A stretch of 58,915 nt of DNA from positions 1 to 58,915 of the IMG/VR virus record IMGVR_UViG_3300017917_002704, one strand, 5' to 3'. The stretch comes from a virus. The notes beneath the pieces are model-generated. The model saw only the letters and a list, made by a program, of their open reading frames with translations. It had not been told where the DNA came from and searched no databases. A program made the position numbers and the translations under genes. Numbering within the stretch: the stretch's first letter is position 1; every line of letters starts with the position of its first letter. This document shows positions 1 through 6,844 of the stretch, piece after piece.

Positions 1-1
1 A

Positions 2-118
2 AAGTTCGCCGAGTTGATTGTCAAGGAATGTGCTGCGTTTATTATTCCTTTAGATGCTGAACCTGTTTCTCATCAGAGTGCGGCGCAGTTATTGTTGCAA
101 CATTTCGGAGTTAAATGA
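2..118 (+). CDS. Partial phage protein, KFAELIVKEC family (5' end cut)
   Basis: The reading frame is open from the window edge to TGA at 116-118, giving the last 38 residues, which begin KFAELIVKEC and end HFGVK. The same signature occurs in the genes at 115 and 4949, so this is a paralogue family that ends in a hydrophobic HFGV/HFEIK tail. The stop overlaps the ATG of the next gene. Function is unknown; the family is a common small early protein of T4-like phages. Confidence 0.75.
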   Translation, partial: KFAELIVKECAAFIIPLDAEPVSHQSAAQLLLQHFGVK

Positions 119-318
119 TGAACGAAGGAATTAAAGAATTGGCTGCACAGGCCCTCATACCATTCAAAGATGAAAATGGATTTGAGTGTCATCATTTTTC
201 AAAAGAAAAGTTCGCCGAGTTGATTGTCAAAGAATGTATAAAACTCTGTGATCAAGTTGACCTAGTGGGTGCAGATGATTGCATTTATTTTATTAAAGAA
301 CATTTTGAAATTAAATAA
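115..318 (+). CDS. Small phage protein, KFAELIVKEC family
   Basis: 67 residues, ATG overlapping the stop of the truncated gene before it. Residues about 29-42 (SKEKFAELIVKECI) repeat the signature of the upstream gene almost base for base (about 30 bp at 1-30 and 207-237), so the two are a recent tandem duplication. The third copy at 4949 is more diverged. The family has no assigned role that I recognise; the short helical protein with conserved Cys may bind a partner protein. Stop codon TAA shares a base with the next ATG. Confidence 0.8.
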   Translation: MMNEGIKELAAQALIPFKDENGFECHHFSKEKFAELIVKECIKLCDQVDLVGADDCIYFIKEHFEIK

Positions 319-638
319 TGGAAATCCTACAAGAAACTACCTCTAATTGGAACACCACGTATCGTGTTCCGCAGCATTCTTATATTGTAGAAGGTGCCAA
401 GATGATTGGTTACATTCCTGAGGGCACTACCGAACCGGTAATCTTCAAGGCTGCACAATCATTCTCCAAGTCTGGGCGCACTTTTAAACGCCTTGGTGCA
501 TTCAAGTTGGCCAAACCAGAGACCCGTAGGAAAGTGGTAGGATCGAAGGGGAACGTTTACCTAGTGGATGATGCTGCGGGCACCTGTACCTGTGCAGGCT
601 TCACCTACCGTGGGTACTGCAAGCACCTGCATACTTGA
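318..638 (+). CDS. SWIM-type zinc-finger protein
   Basis: 106 residues. The C-terminus carries Cys-Thr-Cys followed seven residues later by Cys-Lys-His (CTCAGFTYRGYCKHLH, about residues 89-104), which matches the CxC...CxH pattern of SWIM zinc fingers used for nucleic-acid or protein binding. The N-terminal 85 residues are not recognised. It starts at a TAATG junction with the gene before and is the last gene before a promoter region, so it probably ends the leftmost early transcription unit. Function beyond zinc binding is inference. Confidence 0.75.
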   Translation: MEILQETTSNWNTTYRVPQHSYIVEGAKMIGYIPEGTTEPVIFKAAQSFSKSGRTFKRLGAFKLAKPETRRKVVGSKGNVYLVDDAAGTCTCAGFTYRGYCKHLHT

Positions 639-685
639 CCAATCCGGTCAACAATGGTTGCCAACCACCAGGATTCCTGTATAAT
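635..685 (+). promoter_or_regulatory. Sigma70-type early promoter with palindromes
   Basis: -35 TTGCCA at 658-663, 16-bp spacer, -10 TATAAT at 680-685 with an upstream TG (extended -10). The -35 lies in the near-perfect palindrome TGGTTGcCAACCA (655-667). Six bases upstream is a second inverted repeat TTGACC-5-GGTCAA (635-651). The same arrangement recurs before the ATPase at 6845. It would drive the gene at 715, which has the ribosome site TAAGGAG at 701-707. Confidence 0.75.
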
Positions 686-714
686 GTGGAACATAGTCAA
701 TAAGGAGTTGCTAC

Positions 715-957
715 ATGGGTAAGATTTCTAATTTGGTTCTGGAGATTCAAGACCTTTTGGTTTCTGGGCTTGATGCAGAGCAAATTTCTCGGCGTCTGGA
801 TGTACCTGTGAGTTGGGTATATGAGGCTGCTGATATGATGAATGATATGGAACCATTTGATTATGATGATTCTATGGATGGAGATTTTGATTCGGCCATG
901 ACCTCAGCAGGTTTTGGCACCGATGAAGACTATGGTTATTATGGTGAGGATTATTGA
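715..957 (+). CDS. Small HTH-like protein with acidic tail
   Basis: 80 residues, ATG 8 bases after TAAGGAG. Residues about 8-38 (LEIQDLLVSGLDAEQISRRL and following VPVSWVYEA) look like a helix-turn-helix of the homeodomain/sigma-region-4 type; the C-terminal 40 residues are Asp/Glu/Tyr-rich. An acidic tail on a small DNA-binding-like module could mimic DNA or contact polymerase, but that is inference. First gene behind the promoter at 658-685. Confidence 0.75.
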   Translation: MGKISNLVLEIQDLLVSGLDAEQISRRLDVPVSWVYEAADMMNDMEPFDYDDSMDGDFDSAMTSAGFGTDEDYGYYGEDY

Positions 958-1308
958 ATGAGTGATTTTATGACACATTTGCACGCCGATGCGTTTGTGG
1001 ATTATCCTTTGCGTGAGCCATCACCACAATATGGTCTCACCAAAATGTGCCCTAAATGTCAAGGGCATGGTGGTTGGAATCTGGCCTTGAATCAGTATCG
1101 GATGCATAATTACCCCGATACACCAGAGAATCGCCATCGTTATGCACATTTTACCTGCCTGTGTGGTAACTGCACTGGTTGGGGTTATGTGCATGAATCT
1201 CAAACTTGTGTGCATGACTGGGAGTATTCCAGAAATGTTGGCCGCTGTTTGAATGAATATAAATGTATTCATTGCGGCAAATTGAATCAAGTTGATTCGT
1301 CGGACTAA
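958..1308 (+). CDS. DnaJ-type zinc-finger phage protein
   Basis: 116 residues, starting directly after the previous stop. Two CxxC pairs of DnaJ cysteine-rich type are visible: CPKCQGHGGW (about 31-40) and CLCGNCTGWGY (about 67-77), followed by a zinc-ribbon-like C-terminal part with CVHDW and CIHCGK. Zinc binding is therefore likely. There is no J domain, so this is not a DnaJ chaperone. Role unknown. Confidence 0.75.
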   Translation: MSDFMTHLHADAFVDYPLREPSPQYGLTKMCPKCQGHGGWNLALNQYRMHNYPDTPENRHRYAHFTCLCGNCTGWGYVHESQTCVHDWEYSRNVGRCLNEYKCIHCGKLNQVDSSD

Positions 1309-1320
1309 TAGGAGTTTATC

Positions 1321-1695
1321 ATGGGTTTAGATATGTACGCTTATCGTGTTGCAGCCAATGCAGTAGTTAACGATTTTGAATATGATGATGCGCTCCCGCC
1401 AAATGAATTCTTTTATTGGCGTAAACACCACGACCTGCATGGTTGGATGGAAGAATTGTATCGCGCCAAAGGTGGTGATAAAGAATTTAATTGTGTCCCG
1501 CTTCGGTTGACCTTTGATGACCTATTGGCACTGGAAGATGCAGTATTGAATAATACTCTACCCAAAACAACTGGATTCTTTTTTGGTAATAACCCACCAG
1601 ATGATATAACCAAAGCCGAAGACCTGAATTTTATTGCTGAGGCCAAATACGCAATATACAAAGGCTATGCGGTATATTACAGTTCTTGGTGGTAG
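1321..1695 (+). CDS. Conserved phage protein (MGLDMYA family)
   Basis: 124 residues with ribosome site AGGAG at 1311-1315. It begins MGLDMYAYRV and contains FYWRKHHDLHGWMEELY, a pattern I recognise from a widespread family of uncharacterised phage proteins. The conserved Trp/His/Tyr-rich stretch suggests a fold with a binding site, but no catalytic motif is evident. It ends just before a second promoter, closing the 715-1695 unit. Confidence 0.75.
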   Translation: MGLDMYAYRVAANAVVNDFEYDDALPPNEFFYWRKHHDLHGWMEELYRAKGGDKEFNCVPLRLTFDDLLALEDAVLNNTLPKTTGFFFGNNPPDDITKAEDLNFIAEAKYAIYKGYAVYYSSWW

Positions 1696-1717
1696 TGTTG
1701 TATTAAAACAACACCGC

Positions 1718-1745
1718 TTGCCTTTTCCTAGGATTCCTGTATAAT
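1718..1745 (+). promoter_or_regulatory. Early promoter
   Basis: -35 TTGCCT at 1718-1723, 16-bp spacer, -10 TATAAT at 1740-1745 with upstream TG. The core GGATTCCTGTATAAT is identical to that of the promoter at 658-685. It would drive the AT-hook gene at 1774. Confidence 0.7.
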
Positions 1746-1773
1746 ACCATTATTGATTGATAGGAGTATTGCA

Positions 1774-2310
1774 TTGGATAGTTTTGTTTCTAAAGGTAAC
1801 CCCGAGGTAACCGGTCTATATAAGATTGACCGTGGTCCTCAGGGTATCTCTTATCGTTATTATGATGCCAAGAAAAAGAAATGGGCTCGACCTGATTATG
1901 ACCCATATGTGGCTAATGAATTGAAAGGTACAGAACCTATTGTTGGTTTCTTTCCTTGGGTAGGTCCAATCAACCTGCGCCCAAAGCAAGAGGTGATGCC
2001 AGAACCCGAACCTAAGCGCCCCGGGCGCCCCAAGAAGGTTGTGGCTGATGTACAAGCAGCACCCGTAGATACACCGAAACCAAAGAGTAAAGCCGGCAGA
2101 CCAAAGAAAGGAACAACCGTCAAAATGAGCACTGGTACAAGTAAACAAACCATGGATAATGGTACCATTTTCTTCCGTGATGATCGTAAGAAATGGGTTG
2201 CAGTATGGGATGGCAAACAAGAAGCGGCACGAGATACTGCCGAAGCCTGTCTCAAGTTTCTCAAGAAAAAATATGATGTAGTAGGTGTCGTTGTTCAGCC
2301 AAACGGTTAA
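1774..2310 (+). CDS. AT-hook DNA-binding-like protein
   Basis: 178 residues, TTG start chosen because TAGGAG (1761-1766) lies 7 bases upstream; a TTG at 1753 is in frame but lies before the ribosome site. The middle carries two AT-hook cores, KRPGRPKK (about 83-90) and KAGRPKK (about 110-116), in Pro/Lys-rich linkers. AT-hooks bind the minor groove of A/T-rich DNA. The flanking parts, each with a Lys-rich YDAKKKKW or DDRKKWVAVW stretch, look like two related small beta folds. Likely a DNA-binding protein acting early; its target is unknown. Confidence 0.75.
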   Translation: MDSFVSKGNPEVTGLYKIDRGPQGISYRYYDAKKKKWARPDYDPYVANELKGTEPIVGFFPWVGPINLRPKQEVMPEPEPKRPGRPKKVVADVQAAPVDTPKPKSKAGRPKKGTTVKMSTGTSKQTMDNGTIFFRDDRKKWVAVWDGKQEAARDTAEACLKFLKKKYDVVGVVVQPNG

Positions 2311-2511
2311 ATGGACTTCGCCACTATATTTGTATTGATATATGGCGTGATGACAGGAACTTATATAATAATCTTCGTATACTATTTGTTATTTGAAATG
2401 GATGAACCAAAGGTTGTGCCACCACCTAAACCAAAACAAATAATTAAGAATGCACCACTACAACCAATAGGGCCAGTAAAATCTAGAATTAAGAATGCAC
2501 CAAGATTATGA
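2311..2511 (+). CDS. Small membrane protein
   Basis: 66 residues. Residues 4-28 form one strong transmembrane segment (FATIFVLIYGVMTGTYIIIF and onward). A cytoplasmic-looking tail follows with a duplicated KNAP motif (IIKNAPLQP and RIKNAPRL). ATG directly follows the preceding stop. The stop overlaps the next ATG as ATGA. Function unknown; possibly inner-membrane modification during infection. Confidence 0.7.
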   Translation: MDFATIFVLIYGVMTGTYIIIFVYYLLFEMDEPKVVPPPKPKQIIKNAPLQPIGPVKSRIKNAPRL

Positions 2512-2651
2512 GTGATGAATATGATGATGAAGAGAAAGCCGTACAATTTATTATGGAATTCTATAATGTGAGTCGTGATGAAGCTATTCGGTTGTATCGG
2601 GATGAAATTGAAGCCTATATGAGTCTAATGAAAAAAGGAATTATTCTATGA
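2508..2651 (+). CDS. Small acidic protein, 47 aa
   Basis: ATG at 2508 overlaps the stop before it and TGA at 2649-2651 overlaps the next ATG, so the gene fits exactly into the overlapping ladder with no gap. It begins MSDEYDDEEK and is predicted to be helical. Length 47 residues. Not recognised. The tight coupling on both sides is the main support. Confidence 0.65.
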   Translation: MSDEYDDEEKAVQFIMEFYNVSRDEAIRLYRDEIEAYMSLMKKGIIL

Positions 2652-2911
2652 GTGATATTGGGGATCGCCGATATGCTATTGAAAATGCTCGGCGCAAGCA
2701 TATGCAAAATGTTATGCATGATTATGATGTTACTGTTTATCATCCAGCTAAACAACAATTGGTAAAAGACTGTTATGCTGAAGGGCATGCTGGTGGTGTA
2801 TACCATGACAATGGCTTTGGTTGGTCTTGGATGTATTGCGGTAAATGCGACGGGCGATATAAAATCACTGGTCCGAATGGTGAACGTAAACCTGATTCTG
2901 GGAGTGAATGA
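2648..2911 (+). CDS. Small phage protein with CxxC
   Basis: 87 residues. A basic helical N-terminus (RRYAIENARRKH) is followed by a Gly/His/Trp-rich middle and a CGKCDGRYKI motif near residues 64-73 that may hold a metal. It is translationally coupled at both ends by ATGA overlaps. Function not recognised. Confidence 0.7.
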   Translation: MSDIGDRRYAIENARRKHMQNVMHDYDVTVYHPAKQQLVKDCYAEGHAGGVYHDNGFGWSWMYCGKCDGRYKITGPNGERKPDSGSE

Positions 2912-3291
2912 TGGGAACAAATTATTATGTTGCCAAAAATGTCTGTTTGTGTTGTAATAGGTATGATGAGGAATACCATATCGGTAAGTCATCTGGAGGA
3001 TGGGCATTCACCTTTCAAGGATACAAATATGAGAATCTGACTTCGTGGAAATTGTGGAAGGAATTCCTGAAGAATAGAACCATCAAGAATGAATACGGCG
3101 ATGCAATTTCATATGAGGATTTTGTTACAATGATTGAAACAGTTAAATCACCAAATTTCGTTAGAGAAGATGGGCGTAAGAACTTGAGTCACAATGAAAT
3201 GGGAAAAAGTGATCCTCGCCCATGGTTTAATCCCGAATATGATTGGGATGATGAAGATGGTTACTCATTCACATCAAAAAATTTTTCGTAA
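2911..3291 (+). CDS. Conserved phage protein (MGTNYY family)
   Basis: 126 residues starting MGTNYYVAKN; an ATG at 2908 is in frame, but 2911 matches the usual start of this family. Conserved features are CLCC (about residues 12-15), HIGKSSGGWAF, and an aromatic C-terminal half. This is a widespread uncharacterised phage family; the Cys pair and His suggest zinc binding. Coupled to the preceding gene. Confidence 0.75.
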   Translation: MGTNYYVAKNVCLCCNRYDEEYHIGKSSGGWAFTFQGYKYENLTSWKLWKEFLKNRTIKNEYGDAISYEDFVTMIETVKSPNFVREDGRKNLSHNEMGKSDPRPWFNPEYDWDDEDGYSFTSKNFS

Positions 3292-3310
3292 TGGCAAGTG
3301 GGAGTGTATA

Positions 3311-3490
3311 ATGAATAAAGATGAAATGTTTGAATTTTTGGATTCTGTGCGAGAGTCTGGCCATATCAATATGTTTGGTGCTGCGCCACTATTGCAAGAA
3401 GTTTTTGGTCTGAGTAGGTTTGATGCTAAAGATACACTGTTGGAATGGATGCAAACTTTCAACGAGCGTAAACAAAACAGTCACGCCTAA
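3311..3490 (+). CDS. Small hypothetical protein, 59 aa
   Basis: Start at 3311 chosen because GGGAG lies 5-9 bases upstream; an upstream in-frame ATG at 3194 is buried in the preceding gene. The product MNKDEMFEFL... is helical and acidic, with no recognised motif. Confidence 0.65.
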   Translation: MNKDEMFEFLDSVRESGHINMFGAAPLLQEVFGLSRFDAKDTLLEWMQTFNERKQNSHA

Positions 3491-3491
3491 A

Positions 3492-3701
3492 ATGAAACGC
3501 ATTGATTATTTTTGGCATCGTGCAGCATTGCAAATTACCAGCATTGTATTCTTTTCTCAGTTGTTGGTAGAAATGATTAGTACCCGAAAACCAGGTTTTG
3601 AATGGGTGCTTCCCGTATGTGGTGCAGCATTTGGTATTGCCATTGTATGGACAATCTGCACAATGATTATCAATGTTATTAGAGCAGAGGAGAATGTATG
3701 A
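3492..3701 (+). CDS. Small membrane protein, two TM segments
   Basis: 69 residues from ATG at 3492, one base after the stop of the preceding gene; an in-frame ATG at 3420 lies inside that gene. Two hydrophobic segments are visible: residues about 10-26 (AALQITSIVFFSQLLVEM) and about 39-61 (VLPVCGAAFGIAIVWTICTM). Likely an inner-membrane protein. The stop overlaps the next ATG. Confidence 0.65.
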   Translation: MKRIDYFWHRAALQITSIVFFSQLLVEMISTRKPGFEWVLPVCGAAFGIAIVWTICTMIINVIRAEENV

Positions 3702-3898
3702 ACGCGACAAGCAAACTGCGTTTCGTGGAGAGAGTAGTGTCGGCACCAGAATACGGAGAAAATGTCGGCAAAACAGTACGCATTCTCCAGCAATGGTGGG
3801 AAGAAAATCAAAACATAAACCTCGGGTGGGCTGAAATACCACTGCAAGAAGCCAAAGGTGAATGGCGTGATGTGCCGATTGAGAAGGAGAATGCATAA
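3698..3898 (+). CDS. Small hypothetical protein, 66 aa
   Basis: Begins MNATSKLRFVERVV and contains QQWWEEN near the middle. The ATG overlaps the previous stop as ATGA, and a GAGGAG-like ribosome site (AGAGGAGAATGT) is in place. No recognised domain. Confidence 0.6.
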   Translation: MNATSKLRFVERVVSAPEYGENVGKTVRILQQWWEENQNINLGWAEIPLQEAKGEWRDVPIEKENA

Positions 3899-3935
3899 TG
3901 ACCTCCAATTTAATTACATTTGCAAGAGAGTAGAT

Positions 3936-4151
3936 ATGACCGACCGCGAGCTGCTAGAAATGGCGCTGGAGGCTATGGATGTCCTTCTAATTGATGAAAA
4001 ATGGTACGCAACAAAAAAAGCACTACGCGCTCGGCTTGCAGAACCAGATCCATTGCCGCCACCACCTGAATGCCAAACCGAAGGCGAGAAACTTGCATAT
4101 GCATTTGGTTGGTGGAAAGCATTAGAGACTAAAAGGATGAATGATGACTGA
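3936..4151 (+). CDS. Small MTDREL-type phage/prophage protein
   Basis: 71 residues from ATG at 3936, preceded by AGAGAG; the product begins MTDRELLEMALEAM and has ALRARLAEPDPLPPPP near residues 32-48. This layout (MTDRELLE..., then ALRARLA and a Pro-rich linker) is familiar from proteobacterial phages and prophages, especially of Burkholderiales. An in-frame ATG at 3891 would add 15 residues but sits one base after its AAGGAG. Function unknown. Confidence 0.65.
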   Translation: MTDRELLEMALEAMDVLLIDEKWYATKKALRARLAEPDPLPPPPECQTEGEKLAYAFGWWKALETKRMNDD

Positions 4152-4590
4152 AGCAGAATTAAGACGCCAAGAATTTATTGAACGTGCCAAGGTTCTTGAT
4201 GCGCAGCATAAGGCCAGATTCAGTAATGCATACGAGAAACTATTCAATGAAGGCCAATTCTTGGATGAAGATGGTTATCCCACCGAAGAAACACTCGAAC
4301 TCATCCAATGTTGGCATTGGTCTGATTGCCGTGGATGGTTTGAATTCATCAAAGGAATTTGGTGGAATGCTGATGATGCGTGGGACGAAATCAAAGGTGG
4401 CAATGATTATTGGTTGAACGAAGAACTTGATCCTGAAACTGTACGATATCATATCTCTACCTTTGGTTGGTCTGGTAATGAGAGCATTATCGGTGCAATG
4501 AAAAAGAACTTTATGTGGAACACCACATGGGTTCAATCACGCCGTGGTGGGCACTATATTTTTGAATTGAAGGAGTATAAAGATGACTAA
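4144..4590 (+). CDS. Hypothetical phage protein, 148 aa
   Basis: ATG at 4144 is 7 bases after AAGG; the ATG at 4141 is also in frame. The start lies inside the end of the preceding gene. The product is rich in Trp and acidic residues (CWHWSDCRGWFEFIKGIWW near residues 57-75), which suggests a compact globular protein. No recognised family. Confidence 0.65.
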   Translation: MTEAELRRQEFIERAKVLDAQHKARFSNAYEKLFNEGQFLDEDGYPTEETLELIQCWHWSDCRGWFEFIKGIWWNADDAWDEIKGGNDYWLNEELDPETVRYHISTFGWSGNESIIGAMKKNFMWNTTWVQSRRGGHYIFELKEYKDD

Positions 4591-4795
4591 AGGTGTGAAA
4601 CAGATTTTTCTCGCTACATTTTCTTTGGTTTTAAGCATGTGGGCCGTATCATGGTTCAATCATATGATTGGTTTCAAAACCAATACTGATGAATGGTGGG
4701 TTCTTCCACTTACTATCACCGAAGTTATTTTTGTGGCCTCTTGTTGGGTTGCATGTATGTTTGCACCATTTAAAGAAGATTCAGCAAATGATTAA
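4583..4795 (+). CDS. Small membrane protein, two TM segments
   Basis: 70 residues with two hydrophobic segments (about 8-28 and 42-62) separated by a short Asn/Thr/Trp loop. Ribosome site GGAG lies 7 bases before the ATG, within the end of the preceding gene. Probably inner membrane; function unknown. Confidence 0.65.
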   Translation: MTKGVKQIFLATFSLVLSMWAVSWFNHMIGFKTNTDEWWVLPLTITEVIFVASCWVACMFAPFKEDSAND

Positions 4796-4949
4796 GCTTT
4801 TAGAATTCCTGTGGCATGGTTGTTGGCACGATTGGAAACATGAAGACAACAGCAAAATTGTAGATGATGAACGCCACCAAATTGGTATTGCTTTTTGGTA
4901 TCGATGTGAAAAGTGTGGCCGTTTTAAAGTAAGTAAAAGGACCTTTTAA
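4788..4949 (+). CDS. Small zinc-ribbon-like protein, 53 aa
   Basis: ATG at 4788 overlaps the last codons of the preceding gene. The product has Cys/His in the N-terminal part (WHGCWHDWKH, about 9-18) and CEKCGRFKV near residues 40-48, consistent with a single zinc site. The stop shares a base with the next ATG at 4949. Common type of small phage zinc protein; role unknown. Confidence 0.65.
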   Translation: MIKLLEFLWHGCWHDWKHEDNSKIVDDERHQIGIAFWYRCEKCGRFKVSKRTF

Positions 4950-5158
4950 TGAACAAAAGATATGAAATGCATCCAGTCATGGAAAAACTGGCACTAGAGG
5001 CAGGCGGTTGTACCTATCCCGATGTTAACACCATGCAATTGGTGAAATACACCGAGTTGGTGGTTAAAGAATGTGCAGAATTGCTGCGACATGCACACCA
5101 TGAACACATTGACCGTTTCGTCGCAGCGAATATGTTAGAAAAACATTTTGGAGTATAA
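4949..5158 (+). CDS. Small phage protein, KFAELIVKEC family (third copy)
   Basis: 69 residues. The middle has LVVKECAELL and the C-terminus ends EKHFGV, matching the genes at 2 and 115 in order and spacing, so it is a diverged paralogue. It starts MNKRYEMHPVMEKLALEAGG, a longer and different N-terminus. Function unknown. Confidence 0.7.
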   Translation: MNKRYEMHPVMEKLALEAGGCTYPDVNTMQLVKYTELVVKECAELLRHAHHEHIDRFVAANMLEKHFGV

Positions 5159-5160
5159 TT

Positions 5161-5334
5161 ATGTGGAATAAACTTGTACAATGGCACAGAAATAATGCCG
5201 ATTTTATTGACGGTCTAGCATGTGGCATCCTTACAATAGGAGGCACAACCTCAATACACAATGGTGAAACGGTGTGGGGAATGTTTCAACTGTTTTTTGT
5301 TGTGCTCTCACTATGGCTTCGTTTCGGAAAATGA
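5161..5334 (+). CDS. Small membrane-associated protein, 57 aa
   Basis: ATG at 5161 follows the preceding stop by two bases and GGAG lies 8 bases upstream. The C-terminal third (GMFQLFFVVLSLWLRF) is a likely membrane segment. TGA at 5332-5334 overlaps the next ATG (ATGA), which supports it as a real link in the operon. Not recognised. Confidence 0.6.
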   Translation: MWNKLVQWHRNNADFIDGLACGILTIGGTTSIHNGETVWGMFQLFFVVLSLWLRFGK

Positions 5335-5513
5335 ATCGTGAAAAGTTGGATGCCATTCTATTGGCCAATCTTGGTAACCGAGAACTGGTAGAAAAATGGT
5401 GGCATTCACCTAATCTGTCGTTTAAATCATACACTCCTACAGAAATGCTTGACATTGACCACAAAGCCGTGGTACAATACATTCTTGGGCAGTTGAATGG
5501 AGATTATGCATGA
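5331..5513 (+). CDS. Small phage protein, ParS/MbcA-like tail (weak)
   Basis: 60 residues from ATG at 5331, coupled to the preceding gene by ATGA; in-frame ATGs upstream lie inside that gene. The stretch WWHSPNLSFKSYTPTEMLD resembles the W..SPN...G.TP.E core of antitoxin/toxin-binding tails (MbcA/ParS type) and of small phage proteins with the same pattern. No toxin partner is seen, so I do not call it an antitoxin. Confidence 0.6.
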   Translation: MNREKLDAILLANLGNRELVEKWWHSPNLSFKSYTPTEMLDIDHKAVVQYILGQLNGDYA

Positions 5514-5893
5514 GTCCCGAAAAGGAACAGTTATTATATGAACGATACCCTTTGATTTTCGCAAATAGAAATCGTGAGGGTATGTTTTGGTATGGTATTG
5601 AATGTGGTGATGGTTGGTTTAATATCATTGATCGTTTGTGTAATAACATTCAAAAGCATATTAACAACCAAAATAGGCATGAAGAAATAGTTGAGCAAGT
5701 TGTTGTCGATCAAATTAAAGAAAAGTTTGCAGGGCTTCGTTTTTATTGTGAAGGCGGCGATTCAGCAATCTATGGTATGATATCTATGGCCGAATCAATG
5801 AGTGAAGTTACTTGTGAAGAATGTGGAGCACCTGGCACCGTTTATGGAAAAGGATGGTTTCGGGTGCATTGTGATCAGCAGAGGAGAGAATAA
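5510..5893 (+). CDS. Conserved phage protein with C-terminal zinc site
   Basis: 127 residues. Recognisable conserved blocks are WYGIECGDGWFNIIDRLC (about 27-44), KEKFAGLRFY (about 70-79) and TCEECGAPGTVYG (about 100-112), ending with another Cys. This is a widespread uncharacterised phage family. The Cys pattern suggests one structural zinc. ATGA overlaps at both ends show translational coupling. Confidence 0.75.
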   Translation: MSPEKEQLLYERYPLIFANRNREGMFWYGIECGDGWFNIIDRLCNNIQKHINNQNRHEEIVEQVVVDQIKEKFAGLRFYCEGGDSAIYGMISMAESMSEVTCEECGAPGTVYGKGWFRVHCDQQRRE

Positions 5894-6204
5894 TGGCATT
5901 AGAAGTTTTTAGTTTACCCACTCCGAATGTATTGGGTTATTCTCAGCAGCAAATGATTGATTATGGGCAAGAGTATGCTCAATATTATAAACAAGAAATT
6001 CGAGACCTTCGGGACCGATTGGCTGATGTAGAATATGAATTGCAGTTGTTTCGTATGATTGCAAAATCTGGTTTGAATATCTCAATCACTGCACAAGATA
6101 TGCGGTATTGGAAACCAGATCATAATGAAATGTTGGAACAACTAAAGGCTGCGAGTAAAACTCGCCAAACATCTTATAATCCAGATAGTTTTACGTTTGA
6201 TTAA
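5893..6204 (+). CDS. Hypothetical coiled-coil protein
   Basis: 103 residues. The centre (YAQYYKQEIRDLRDRLADVE, about 29-48) is strongly helical with a heptad-like pattern. Start ATG overlaps the preceding TAA. No recognised domain. Confidence 0.65.
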   Translation: MALEVFSLPTPNVLGYSQQQMIDYGQEYAQYYKQEIRDLRDRLADVEYELQLFRMIAKSGLNISITAQDMRYWKPDHNEMLEQLKAASKTRQTSYNPDSFTFD

Positions 6205-6205
6205 A

Positions 6206-6514
6206 ATGAAAAAAGTAATTGAAGATAACCAAGTTGCCGTATTGTATTCACCAGGCTTTGGTGCCGGTTGGTATTCATGGCATGGTGTACTTGAAGCAGT
6301 GTTTGATCCTGTGATTGTGAAAATGGTTCTAGATGAACGTCACGATGAAATTGAGGAATACTGTAATAAAACCTACGGCACCGACCATTATTGGGGTGGT
6401 GCCGAACAACTTAGGGTTGATTGGGTTACAGTTGGTGCTCATTTCAGAATTGAAGAATATGATGGTAATGAACGAGTATATACCGAATTTGAATATAAAT
6501 GGTTAGAAGCATGA
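6206..6514 (+). CDS. Conserved phage protein (AVLYSPGFGAGW family)
   Basis: 102 residues starting MKKVIEDNQ. The motif VAVLYSPGFGAGWYSW (about 11-26) marks a common uncharacterised phage family; the remainder is acidic and aromatic. An in-frame TTG at 6197 would add three residues. The end overlaps the next start by four bases. Confidence 0.7.
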   Translation: MKKVIEDNQVAVLYSPGFGAGWYSWHGVLEAVFDPVIVKMVLDERHDEIEEYCNKTYGTDHYWGGAEQLRVDWVTVGAHFRIEEYDGNERVYTEFEYKWLEA

Positions 6515-6753
6515 AAACGGCCGATATTAAAAAAGGTATGCGAGTTATGCTGAGTAATGGCTGGGAAGCCACTATTCTGGATAATAGCAGGTCAATTACT
6601 AGATTGGCCGAAGTATATGGTTACCATACTGAAATGGGCAGCGTATATACCCACGATATTGAAATGGTAAATATCGATGGTATTTGGCACCATATTGCTC
6701 TTACTGATAAACAAAAACAACTAAAAAAACAAGTAGAAGAAACGTTGTTTTAA
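6511..6753 (+). CDS. Conserved phage protein (KKGMRVMLSNGW family)
   Basis: 80 residues from ATG at 6511 overlapping the previous stop. The block DIKKGMRVMLSNGWEATI (about 5-22), then AEVYGYHTEMGSVYTHDI, resembles a small SH3-like beta barrel seen in many phages. Function unknown. This is the last gene before the promoter at 6765-6815. Confidence 0.7.
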   Translation: MKTADIKKGMRVMLSNGWEATILDNSRSITRLAEVYGYHTEMGSVYTHDIEMVNIDGIWHHIALTDKQKQLKKQVEETLF

Positions 6754-6764
6754 TACAACAATAC

Positions 6765-6815
6765 TTGACCGGATTAGTCAACAATCATTGCCATTTCCTG
6801 TGGTTGTGTTAGAAT
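6765..6815 (+). promoter_or_regulatory. Early promoter with upstream inverted repeat
   Basis: -35 TTGCCA at 6788-6793, 16-bp spacer, -10 TAGAAT at 6810-6815. An inverted repeat TTGAC-7-GTCAA (6765-6781) sits six bases upstream of the -35, the same distance as at 635-651. Drives the ATPase at 6845 (ribosome site TAGGAG). Confidence 0.7.
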
Positions 6816-6844
6816 ACTTGTATTGATTGATTAGGAGTTGTTAT

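Noticed and set aside
3898-3933. Eleven-codon ORF with a well spaced AAGGAG
   Set aside because: Too short to support; probably the ribosome site serves re-initiation at 3936, although a leader peptide cannot be excluded.
5331-5513. Toxin-antitoxin antitoxin candidate
   Set aside because: Only a short W..SPN..TP.E resemblance and no toxin gene next to it.
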